From NCBI RefSeq assembly GCF_001423885.1, contig NZ_LMPP01000001.1, positions 907,543 through 971,542 of the forward strand: a stretch of DNA of 64,000 bases, in the 5' to 3' direction. This DNA is from Rathayibacter sp. Leaf185 (GTDB lineage Bacteria > Actinomycetota > Actinomycetes > Actinomycetales > Microbacteriaceae). The notes beneath the pieces were generated by a model, which worked only from the letters and a program-made list of their open reading frames with translations, ran no database searches and was not told the origin of the DNA. Made by a program: the position numbers and the translations under genes. Shown one piece after another: positions 33,491-40,942 of the stretch (its first letter is position 1; every line of letters starts with the position of its first letter).

Positions 33491-34777
33491 TTACTTCTGC
33501 GGCTGTTGCGCCGCAGACAGCCGCGACTCGAGCGCCTCGAGGTCGGCGCGGACGGCCGGCGCCTCCAGCGCATCGCGCTCGCCCGCCGCGTAGGCGTCGG
33601 CGAACGCGCCGATCTGGCGCCGCAGCTCGTCCCGCGCGCCTCCCCGCGCCACGGGCTCGAGCCGCTGCGCCAGCCGGATGCCCGCGCGGACGACGAGCGG
33701 CTGGTCCATCGCGTAGGCGCGCAGCGACAGGTACACCTCGGCGAGCAGCGCCTCGACCTGCGGCCACTCGCAGACGAGCCGGACGGCGCCGTCCGCGTCG
33801 CGGTAGTGCGTGCGCGGAGCCGGCCCGTCGCAGAGTGAGACGAGCGCGCCGGTCAGCGCATCGACCGCGCCGACCGCGGTGTACGGGTCGTTCGTGCCGG
33901 TCGCGAGCCCGCGCACGCCGATCTCGACCACCTGCTGCACCGCGTAGCGCACGTCCTGGTAGGGCGTCCGGGCGTCGGCGATGACGACGGCGGCGAGCGC
34001 CGCCTCCGCGAGCCCCGACGACGGGCAGGCGACCTCGAGCACCGGATCGCCGGTCAGCACGTGATCGCCCGGCAGCGCCAGCACCCGCAGCACCGCGCCG
34101 TCGCGCCGCGCGAGCTCGACGAGCCGCTCGATCTCGATCTGCTCGACGTAGCCTCCGCGGGGCGCGGCCAGGGTCGCGCTCCCCCGGGGCGCGTCGCCGC
34201 CCGGCTCGTCGCCCTCGGGGTGCAGCCGCTCGATGACCGCCTCGAGCTCCGACAGCACGCGCTTCTGCAGCGTCGTCACCTGCACCGACAGCGCGATGTG
34301 GTGGATGAAGTAGACGAGCACCGCGACGTCGCCGACCGCGAGCAGCACCGCGAACCCGACCGCGACGACCGGCACGAAGGCGAGCGACGAGTCGTCCTCG
34401 GTGTGCACCGAGCGCAGCACGATCAGCGAGTAGAGGAACGTCGAGGTCAGCACCGCGAGCACGACCTGGTTGCCGCGGTCCGCCATGAAGTTGCGCACGA
34501 GGCGGGGTCCGTAGGCGGAGGAGGTGGTCGCCAGCACCGAGATCGTGATCGAGAACGAGGTGGCCGCGACACCGAGCATCGTGCCGCCGATCGCCGAGAG
34601 GATCGCGCGGCCGCCGGTCGCCGAGAGGTCCTCGACCAGGGGGATGTCGCTGACACCCGCGCGGATCAGGACGCGGTCGAGCTCGATCAGGCCGAAGGCG
34701 AGCGCGACGGCGACGACTCCGAACAGCGCGGGCAGGAACCAGAACGATTCGCGGGCGTGGAGGATCCGGGAGCGCAT
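33491..34777 (-). CDS. DUF2254 family membrane protein
   Basis: A 428-residue protein matching DUF2254. The N-terminal half has about four membrane segments (FWFLPALFGVVAVALAFGLIEL; ILSAIGGTMLGVAATSFSITISVLA; and two more to about 165), and the C-terminal half is soluble. Family landmarks are SAYGPRLVRNFMADRGNQ, YVEQIEIERLVELARRDGAVLRV and DPYTAVGAVDAL. Role unknown. It converges on the deaminase gene and has a 9-nt gap to the TetR gene upstream. Confidence 0.85.
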   Translation of the reverse strand: MRSRILHARESFWFLPALFGVVAVALAFGLIELDRVLIRAGVSDIPLVEDLSATGGRAILSAIGGTMLGVAATSFSITISVLATTSSAYGPRLVRNFMADRGNQVVLAVLTSTFLYSLIVLRSVHTEDDSSLAFVPVVAVGFAVLLAVGDVAVLVYFIHHIALSVQVTTLQKRVLSELEAVIERLHPEGDEPGGDAPRGSATLAAPRGGYVEQIEIERLVELARRDGAVLRVLALPGDHVLTGDPVLEVACPSSGLAEAALAAVVIADARTPYQDVRYAVQQVVEIGVRGLATGTNDPYTAVGAVDALTGALVSLCDGPAPRTHYRDADGAVRLVCEWPQVEALLAEVYLSLRAYAMDQPLVVRAGIRLAQRLEPVARGGARDELRRQIGAFADAYAAGERDALEAPAVRADLEALESRLSAAQQPQK

Positions 34778-34786
34778 CCTCGAAGG

Positions 34787-35401
34787 CTAGGCGGGCCCGG
34801 GAGTCGTCGCACCCGGTTGCGGAGGCGCCAGTCGCGCCAGCAGATCCTCGTGCCCGCGGCGGCGCACCGCGTCGACACCGGCGTCGTCCTCGATCGAGAT
34901 GAGCAGGATCTCGAGGCCGCGCCAGAACGCGACGATCTCGCGCGCGGCGACGGGCACCTCCTCCTCCGGGACTCCCGACTCGGCGAGAGCGCGACGCAGC
35001 TCGGGCTGCAGGAACTCGTCGAACCGCGCCCGCATCGCCCGCCACTCCTCGGCCTGCTCGAACGCGGCGAGCCCGAAGACCTGGAAGAACAGGCGGAGGA
35101 ACGGGCGGTTCGCGGAGGAGGCCAGCGCGACCCACGAGCGGTCCAGCCGCTCCGCCAGGGACCGCCCTGGCACCAGCAGCTCGTCGGCGGCACGCTGCAT
35201 GTCCGGGAACCGCCGCGCGGCGACGATCATCGCCTCCGAGAGCAGGGCGGCACGCGAGCCGAAGTAGTAGAGGAGCATCCGGTTGTTCGAGTCGGCCGCC
35301 CGGGCGAGGGCCCGGAGCGAGACGGAGGCGACACCGTGCTCGAGGATGTGGTCGACGATGCTCTCGAGGAGCTGGGTCCGCCTCGTCGGTGTCGTGATCA
35401 T
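34787..35401 (-). CDS. TetR-family transcriptional regulator
   Basis: A 204-residue TetR regulator: HTH ESIVDHILEHGVASVSLRALARAADSNNRMLLYYFGSRAALL at the N-terminus (YYFGS in place of the usual YYHFxS), then an all-helical ligand domain. GGAGAGG lies upstream of the ATG at 35401. It sits 41 bp downstream of the flavin reductase gene on the same strand and upstream of the DUF2254 gene. A 7-2-7 palindrome (35999-36014) in the flavin reductase promoter is its best candidate operator, though that link is inference. Confidence 0.85.
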   Translation of the reverse strand: MITTPTRRTQLLESIVDHILEHGVASVSLRALARAADSNNRMLLYYFGSRAALLSEAMIVAARRFPDMQRAADELLVPGRSLAERLDRSWVALASSANRPFLRLFFQVFGLAAFEQAEEWRAMRARFDEFLQPELRRALAESGVPEEEVPVAAREIVAFWRGLEILLISIEDDAGVDAVRRRGHEDLLARLAPPQPGATTPGPA

Positions 35402-35442
35402 GATGGCGGCCTCTCCGTCGCGGTCGCCGGTCAGCGTAGCGC

Positions 35443-35934
35443 TCAGCTCGCGTCGCGGAGCTCGCGGAAGCCGGAGCGGTGGTAGACGAGCGGCTCGACC
35501 GCGGTGTCGACCTCGAGCGAGTGCACGCGGAGGAGGACGACGCGGTGATCGCCCGCGGGCGTCTCGGCGTGCACCGAGCACTCGAAGCGGAGGGAGGATC
35601 CGCCGAGCAGCACCGCGCCACCCTCGCGCTCCTCCCGCGCCAGACCCTCGAAACGGCTGTGCCGGGTGCGCGAGGCGAGGCGGTGGGTGGCCGCGGCCTG
35701 CTCCGCCGCCAGCATCGAGACACCGATGCGCGGGGAGGTGCGCAGGAGCGGCCAGGTGGTGGACGCCTCCCGAACCGCGAACATCACCAGCGGCGGGTCG
35801 AACGAGGCGCCGACGCTGAGAGAGGTGGCGACGAGCCCCTCGGGGACGCCGTCGACCAGGGCCGCGACGGCCGCGACGGCGGAGGGGACGTGCGCGAGGG
35901 CGTCCTCGATGCGGGTGAGGGCGAGCGTGGCCAC
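35443..35934 (-). CDS. Flavin reductase family protein (FMN-binding)
   Basis: A 163-residue flavin reductase-like domain. Landmarks are AVAALVDGVPEGLVATSLSVGASFDPPLVMFAVREASTTWP, RIGVSMLAAEQ and FECSVHAETPAGDHRVVLLRVH, the HpaC/NtaB-like pattern. GAAAGGG stands 6 nt before the GTG at 35934; a longer frame to an ATG at 36024 would run through the promoter and operator. It should supply reduced FMN to the divergent LLM-class monooxygenase at 36127, forming a two-component system. Confidence 0.85.
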   Translation of the reverse strand: MATLALTRIEDALAHVPSAVAAVAALVDGVPEGLVATSLSVGASFDPPLVMFAVREASTTWPLLRTSPRIGVSMLAAEQAAATHRLASRTRHSRFEGLAREEREGGAVLLGGSSLRFECSVHAETPAGDHRVVLLRVHSLEVDTAVEPLVYHRSGFRELRDAS

Positions 35935-35994
35935 GGAGTGCCCTTTCGTTCGGGAGAGGAAGGAGAGGGAGAGTGGTGCGCCCTTTTCTCCGCT

Positions 35995-36024
35995 ATCGTG
36001 AACCAAATGGTTCATCCCTGTCAA
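35995..36024 (-). promoter_or_regulatory. Promoter of the flavin reductase gene with embedded operator
   Basis: On the minus strand TTGACA (36024-36019) is followed 18 nt later by CACGAT (36000-35995). The spacer holds TGAACCA-AA-TGGTTCA (35999-36014 on plus), a perfect 7-bp-arm inverted repeat. An operator between -35 and -10 is a classic repression position, probably for the nearby TetR. Confidence 0.55.
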
Positions 36025-36126
36025 GCCGCGTGATCACGGGCTTCTCGGGCGATGCGGGCGTCGGAAACGGCGTCGTGACGAGGGGGAAACATCCCCTTCG
36101 ATGAGGCTCGGAGAATGCGGGAGAGC

Positions 36127-37515
36127 ATGAAGAAGATCGTCCTCGGAGTGTTCGAAGCAGGCACGCCGCACGTCGGCGGCACGATCAGCTGGTCCCACCC
36201 GCGCAGCCGCGACGGCGACTTCCGCGACATCGGCTACTGGATCCGGATGGCGCAGGTGCTGGAGGACGCCGACTTCGACTTCCTCTTCTTCGCCGGCGGC
36301 TCGTTCGGCTACTCCTCCCGCCGCGGCGAGCTCTCGGACGTGCTGGTGGAGGCCGGCATGACCTTCTCGCTCGACGGCGCCTACCTCATCCCCGCGCTGG
36401 CGGTCGGGACGGAGCGGCTCAACTTCGTGGTCACCTCGACCACCGGAGCCGACCACCCGCTGCACGCCGTCCGCAAGTTCTCGACGCTCGACCACGTGAC
36501 GAACGGGCGGATCGGCTGGAACATCGTCACCGGCGCCTCCCAGAACACGATGGCCGCGATGCTGGGGCAGGCGACGATGGTGCCGCACGACGAGCGCTAC
36601 CGCGCGGCGCAGGAGTACGTCGACGTCGCCTTCTCGTTCTGGGAGGGTGGCAACGACGACGACGCGATCGTGCTCGACCACGAGGCCAACGTGTTCGCCG
36701 ACCCGGAGAAGATCCACCCGGTCGCCTACGAGGGCGAGTTCTACCGCTCGCACGGGTACCACACGCTGCCGCCGTCGCCGCAGCGCTCGCCACTGCTGTT
36801 CCAGGCGGGCACCTCGCCGGTCGGCCGGGCGTTCGCCGCGAAGAACGCCGAGTGCGTGTTCGTGCAGGGATCGAGCTACGCGAAGGTCGCCTCCGACATC
36901 GCCGACATCCGCCGCCGCGCCGACGAGAACGGGCGCGACGGCTCCGCGATCAAGGTCATGGTCGGAGTCACGGTCGTGGTGGGTGAGACCTCCGAGGACG
37001 CCGCGCGCCTCCGTGCCGAGTTCGACGCCCTGCAGAGCGACGAGCTCGCCGCGCACTACTACGCGGGCAACACCGGCGTGGACCTGCTCGAGTACGACCT
37101 CGACCGCACGCTCGCCGAGCAGCTCGTGCTCGACGACCAGGCCGGGCAGATGGGCACCAGCAACATCGAGCGCTTCCTGACGCGGCCCGACGGCACCGCG
37201 CCGACCGTGCGCGAGATCCTCGACGAGCTCAAGGGCAAGGGCACCCGCGGCTTCGCGGTCACCGGCGACCCCATCGAGGTCGCCGACGAGCTCGAGCGGA
37301 TGATGGACGAGACCGACCTCGACGGCATCATGCTCGAGGCGGTGTTCGGCATCGCGTCACTGACCGACTTCATCGAGCTGGTGCAGCCGGAGCTGCGCCG
37401 CCGAGGCCGCCTCGATCCGCCCGCGACCGGCGCCACCTTCCGCGAGCGCCTGCTCGGCGGCGGCGCGCACATCGCCCCGGAGCACCACGCGTCCTCCTTC
37501 CGCCGCACTGTCTGA
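36127..37515 (+). CDS. LLM-class flavin-dependent monooxygenase (NtaA/SnaA/DszA family)
   Basis: A 462-residue luciferase-like monooxygenase (from the ATG at 36127; an ATG at 36115 is an alternative). Family text includes YWIRMAQVLEDADFDFLFFAG, LNFVVTSTTGADHPLHAVRKFSTLDHVTNGRIGWNIVTG, and PLLFQAGTSPVGRAFAAKNAECVF, characteristic of the NtaA subgroup that uses FMNH2 from a separate reductase. Members oxidise nitrilotriacetate, EDTA, dibenzothiophene sulfone or pristinamycin precursors. Divergent from a flavin reductase that probably supplies FMNH2. Substrate here unknown; sulfur- or nitrogen-scavenging is the usual theme. Confidence 0.88.
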   Translation: MKKIVLGVFEAGTPHVGGTISWSHPRSRDGDFRDIGYWIRMAQVLEDADFDFLFFAGGSFGYSSRRGELSDVLVEAGMTFSLDGAYLIPALAVGTERLNFVVTSTTGADHPLHAVRKFSTLDHVTNGRIGWNIVTGASQNTMAAMLGQATMVPHDERYRAAQEYVDVAFSFWEGGNDDDAIVLDHEANVFADPEKIHPVAYEGEFYRSHGYHTLPPSPQRSPLLFQAGTSPVGRAFAAKNAECVFVQGSSYAKVASDIADIRRRADENGRDGSAIKVMVGVTVVVGETSEDAARLRAEFDALQSDELAAHYYAGNTGVDLLEYDLDRTLAEQLVLDDQAGQMGTSNIERFLTRPDGTAPTVREILDELKGKGTRGFAVTGDPIEVADELERMMDETDLDGIMLEAVFGIASLTDFIELVQPELRRRGRLDPPATGATFRERLLGGGAHIAPEHHASSFRRTV

Positions 37516-37519
37516 CGCC

Positions 37520-37598
37520 TGCGCCGAGACACCCGGCTCTTCGCCGAGACACCGCGCAGACGGCGGTGTCTCGGCGAGAAGCTGGCTGCCTCGGCGCA
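37520..37598. repeat. Large intergenic palindrome, family A copy 2
   Basis: TCGCCGAGACACCGC (37541-37555) pairs perfectly with GCGGTGTCTCGGCGA (37563-37577), with a 7-nt loop. The outer arms TGCGCCGAG (37520-37528) and CTCGGCGCA (37590-37598) also pair, making an imperfect 79-nt inverted repeat. It fills the gap between convergent stops at 37515 and 37616 and shares core and flank with 23171-23222. It could end transcription from both sides. Confidence 0.7.
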
Positions 37599-37615
37599 GA
37601 GACGGCGGCGGCGCG

Positions 37616-39214
37616 TCAGCTCACGCGGACGAGGGTGCGCTGCCAGCCACTCGATCCGTTCGGAGCGATGGGCGCGCGGTCCTCGATCTGCAGCATGCCG
37701 TTGGCGTCGGTGGCGCGGACGGCGACGTAGTGCGATCCGCTCTCGGCCTGCCAGTCGACGTACCACTGCACCCAGGTGTCGAGGTTCACCGGCGTCGACA
37801 GCGTCGCGGCCTGCCAGTCGCCGTCGTCGATGCTGACCTCGACCTTCTCGATGCCGATCGACTGCGCCCACGCCATGCCCGCGATCTTGGTCGGGCCGGC
37901 GGGGATGGCGGCGTCGATGCGAGGGGTGTCGATGCGCGACGACATCTTGATCGGGGCCTCGGCGGAGTAGCCGCGCGGGGTCCAGTAGGCCTCGTCGGCC
38001 GCGAAGGTGGTCACCTTCAGCTCGGTCAGCCACTTGGTCGCCGAGACGTAGCCGTACAGGCCCGGGACGACCATCCGCACCGGGAATCCGTGCTCGAGAG
38101 GCAGCGGCTCGCCGTTCATGCCGACGGCGAGGATCGCATCGAGCCCGTCGTCGGTCAGGGCGCCGAGCGGAGTGCTGGCGGTGTAGCCGTCGGTGCTGGT
38201 CGAGAGCACCATGTCGGCGCCGCTCTGGACTCCCGCGAGCGCCAGAACGTCGCGGATCGGCACGCCGAGCCACTTCGCGTTGCCGACGAGACCGCCGCCG
38301 ACCTCGTTCGAGACGCAGGTGAGGGTGACGCCGTACTCGTCGAGACCCATGTCGAGCAGCTGCTGGAAGGTGAGCGTCACTTCTTCGTCGACCATGCCGC
38401 TGATCTTCAGGGTCCAGGTCGACGGGTCGACGGAGGGGACTGTCAGCGCAGTGTCGACGCGGTAGAAATCGGCGTTGGGAGTGTAGAGCGGTGAGAGCCC
38501 GTCGATGTCGAGCTCGGCGCCGGCCGGCACCGTCACGGTGGTGCGGGGGCTCGGGAGGCGCAGCGCCTCGCGGACGCTGGCCAGCGACGAGGTCGCGGCA
38601 TTGACCAGGCGGGCGCCGGTGCCGACGACCGCGGCGCCGACCGCGGCGATCAGGGTGACGCGGAGGAAGCCGCGGCGCTCGATGCCGGCCGGCCGGGCCT
38701 CGGGGCCTGTTCCCCTCGCCTCCGAGGCCCGCGCGGTGCGCCAGCGGCGCAGCCGCGAGATCGTCATGTGCATCACGACGAGGGCGACCAGGAGGCCGAC
38801 CAGCGTGGGCACCGCCGAGAGCGGCGTCGCTCCGGTGCGGGTGACGATCGCGGCGATCGAGAGGCCGCCGGCGATGATCAGGAGGATCTGGCCGAGCGGC
38901 GGGCGGATCAGCTGCAGCACGCCGGCGACGGCGGCCGCCACCAGCACGGCGACGCCGATGCCGATGAGCAGGAAGATCTTGTCGTTCTCGCCGAACGTCG
39001 TGATCGCGAACTCCTTGACGGGCCGCGGCACGATGTCGACCACGAACGCGCCGAGGGCGAGGACGGGGCTGGCCGTGCGGGCGACGAGGAGGGCGACGAG
39101 CTCGGCGACCGCGAGCAGCACCCCGGCGACGACGATGCCGGCGAACGCGGCGAGCGCGAGGAACCGCAGGCGAGGGGTCCGCGTCGGTGCTGCTGTCTGT
39201 TTCATGGGAGTCAT
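37616..39214 (-). CDS. Membrane-bound molybdopterin-dependent oxidoreductase (sulfite oxidase family)
   Basis: A 532-residue protein. About four or five membrane segments occupy residues 15-165 (e.g. FLALAAFAGIVVAGVLLAVAEL and IFLLIGIGVAVLVAAAVAGVL). A further hydrophobic segment follows RRGFLR, a twin-arginine-like sequence. The extracytoplasmic molybdopterin domain follows, with the cofactor-ligating Cys in LTCVSNEVGG (near 300) and GFPVRMVVPGLYGYVSATKWL, then the dimerisation domain. Relatives include YedY-like and sulfite-oxidase-like enzymes. The ATG at 39214 begins MTPMKQ; a longer frame is unlikely. Substrate unknown. Confidence 0.85.
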   Translation of the reverse strand: MTPMKQTAAPTRTPRLRFLALAAFAGIVVAGVLLAVAELVALLVARTASPVLALGAFVVDIVPRPVKEFAITTFGENDKIFLLIGIGVAVLVAAAVAGVLQLIRPPLGQILLIIAGGLSIAAIVTRTGATPLSAVPTLVGLLVALVVMHMTISRLRRWRTARASEARGTGPEARPAGIERRGFLRVTLIAAVGAAVVGTGARLVNAATSSLASVREALRLPSPRTTVTVPAGAELDIDGLSPLYTPNADFYRVDTALTVPSVDPSTWTLKISGMVDEEVTLTFQQLLDMGLDEYGVTLTCVSNEVGGGLVGNAKWLGVPIRDVLALAGVQSGADMVLSTSTDGYTASTPLGALTDDGLDAILAVGMNGEPLPLEHGFPVRMVVPGLYGYVSATKWLTELKVTTFAADEAYWTPRGYSAEAPIKMSSRIDTPRIDAAIPAGPTKIAGMAWAQSIGIEKVEVSIDDGDWQAATLSTPVNLDTWVQWYVDWQAESGSHYVAVRATDANGMLQIEDRAPIAPNGSSGWQRTLVRVS

Positions 39215-39323
39215 GATTCGCTCTTGACCTGCCCGTTCGCAGGGTGTTGCCGGTTTGGTCGCCGCCCCGCGTTTCTGATAACGAATCGATAACGCCCAGG
39301 CTCGTGCGCCCCTCGTCCGGAGA

Positions 39324-39384
39324 CGCGAGATGCCACTTGAGTACACGACACGCCGATGCAGGCGTACCGAAGTGGCATCTCGCG
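39324..39384. repeat. Intergenic palindrome, family B
   Basis: CGCGAGATGCCACTT (39324-39338) and AAGTGGCATCTCGCG (39370-39384) form a perfect 15-bp stem. Within the 31-nt loop CGCC and GGCG can pair again. It lies in the 341-bp gap between divergent genes. The gap otherwise holds two direct GATAACG repeats (39277-39283 and 39288-39294) that may be part of a promoter or operator. Confidence 0.65.
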
Positions 39385-39555
39385 AGGGCTCACCCCGCGC
39401 TGCTCGAGCGCCCCCGGGAGGTATCGAGCCGTCGCGTTCGGCCGTTTTTTCGGGGGGTGTCCGGCGTCGCCGTGCGGCGCTACCGTCAGCCGAGGCTCCG
39501 GCAGCCCCGCCTCCTCATCGCGTGCAGCGGGCGGACGCCCGATCGAAGGACCACC

Positions 39556-40923
39556 ATGACCTCTTGTCTCGCCGCGACCGGCGCGGATCCGATCGCCGCG
39601 ACTCTGATCGCCGGTGTCCTCGTTGTGACGGGACTCGTCGTCGTCGCCCTGCGGCACCGCAGCCGGCGCACCCGCTCACGCGTGTTCACCGCACTCGCCG
39701 TCGTCGCCGCCCTCCTGGTCTCGGTGTCGGTCGGCGCGCCCGCTCATGCGTCTGCACTGTCCGGCTGCGTCGGCGGCGGGCGGATCCCGGCCGTCGCCGT
39801 CACCACGGAGCCGAGCCCGATCGCCTCCGTGTCACCGTCGGACGAGCCGACGAGCACGGCGACGCCCACGATCGAGCCCTCGCCCACGATCGGGCCCACC
39901 GCGCCCGCCGTCGGGAGCGCCGTGCAGAGGCTCACCTTCACCGTCCGCGATGCTCCCGAGACCGGCTACGTGGTCACCCGGCGCGTCTGGGGAGGTCCGC
40001 GCGACGTCAACAACTGCGTCTTCGAACGCGGCGAGGCACCCTACGACGACGAGCAGGTCTTCGGGTTCGGCCGCCCCGACGGCGAGACGACGTTCCGGGG
40101 AACGCTCGAGTGGCAGCCGATCTCGGACGGCTCGTGCTTCTTCGAGGCGAGCACCCTCAGCTGGGACATCGAGTTCTACGACAACCTCGACCTCGTCGAC
40201 ACCTGGCGCATCTACGCGATCGACGGCAACTCCGCCACGACGTCGCTCGGCTCCGGCGGTACCGCGATCCTCGCGGCGCTGGCCCTCTCGCCCGTCGGGA
40301 TCATCGCCTCGTTGATCGCCGAGATCGGGGGTGCGATCATCGGCAACGACCTCCGCGCGACGAGCCCGGAGGTGGCGGACCCGTACTCTCCGATCGAGGC
40401 CACCGATGCCGCCACGCTGGAGAGCGACGGTCAGCTGGGCTATCGGTGGACGGACAGGCGGCCCCCGGCACCGCTGGAGTACACCGTCCCGGTCGCCCTG
40501 CCGGCCGACAGTGATGACGGCCGTCAGGTCGAGATCCATGCCGATCCGGGCATCGACCGGTGCGTGAACCTGGTCGACCCCGGTACCGACTCCGAAGCCG
40601 TCCCCTTCGAGTCCTGGCTCGGTGGCTACTACACCGACATCCGCTACGACCAGACCCTCGACGGCCGGTACTGCGACTCGGGTCGTCGGGCGCTGGCGTC
40701 GTGGACGATCACCTCCTCCGAGCCGGAGGAGGCGGGCGGTGCTGTCGTTGCCCGGTGGCGGATCGTGAACTTCTCCGTGGCGGACTACGAGAACGGCAGC
40801 GTCTGCCAGGTCGTGGTGGGCGACGCCGCCTGCACCAACGCGGGCGGGACCTCGGTGCTGCCGCTGTACGCCTTCGGCGGCAACATCCGGGGCGGATGGA
40901 CACTGACCGTCGATCCGGACTGA
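39556..40923 (+). CDS. Secreted or membrane-anchored protein of unknown function
   Basis: A 455-residue protein with GAAGGA 5 nt before the ATG. Two N-terminal hydrophobic stretches (ATLIAGVLVVTGLVVVAL and FTALAVVAALLVSVSVGAPAHA) are followed by a Ser/Thr/Pro linker and a Cys-containing extracytoplasmic region with a third hydrophobic stretch (AILAALALSPVGIIASLIAEIGGAIIG, near 235-260). At least six Cys in the mature part could form disulfides. No family recognised. It converges on the UvrA-like gene with 19 nt between them. Confidence 0.7.
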   Translation: MTSCLAATGADPIAATLIAGVLVVTGLVVVALRHRSRRTRSRVFTALAVVAALLVSVSVGAPAHASALSGCVGGGRIPAVAVTTEPSPIASVSPSDEPTSTATPTIEPSPTIGPTAPAVGSAVQRLTFTVRDAPETGYVVTRRVWGGPRDVNNCVFERGEAPYDDEQVFGFGRPDGETTFRGTLEWQPISDGSCFFEASTLSWDIEFYDNLDLVDTWRIYAIDGNSATTSLGSGGTAILAALALSPVGIIASLIAEIGGAIIGNDLRATSPEVADPYSPIEATDAATLESDGQLGYRWTDRRPPAPLEYTVPVALPADSDDGRQVEIHADPGIDRCVNLVDPGTDSEAVPFESWLGGYYTDIRYDQTLDGRYCDSGRRALASWTITSSEPEEAGGAVVARWRIVNFSVADYENGSVCQVVVGDAACTNAGGTSVLPLYAFGGNIRGGWTLTVDPD

Positions 40924-40942
40924 CGGCCTCCGAGGACGCCGC

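Noticed and set aside
32268-35723. 1151-codon minus-strand frame over the deaminase, DUF2254 and TetR region
   Set aside because: Arg/Ala-rich shadow crossing genes on both strands; no domain text.
35935-36024. ATG 36024 as start of the flavin reductase
   Set aside because: The extra 30 residues are encoded by the TTGACA promoter and its palindrome; GTG 35934 has a good ribosome-binding site.
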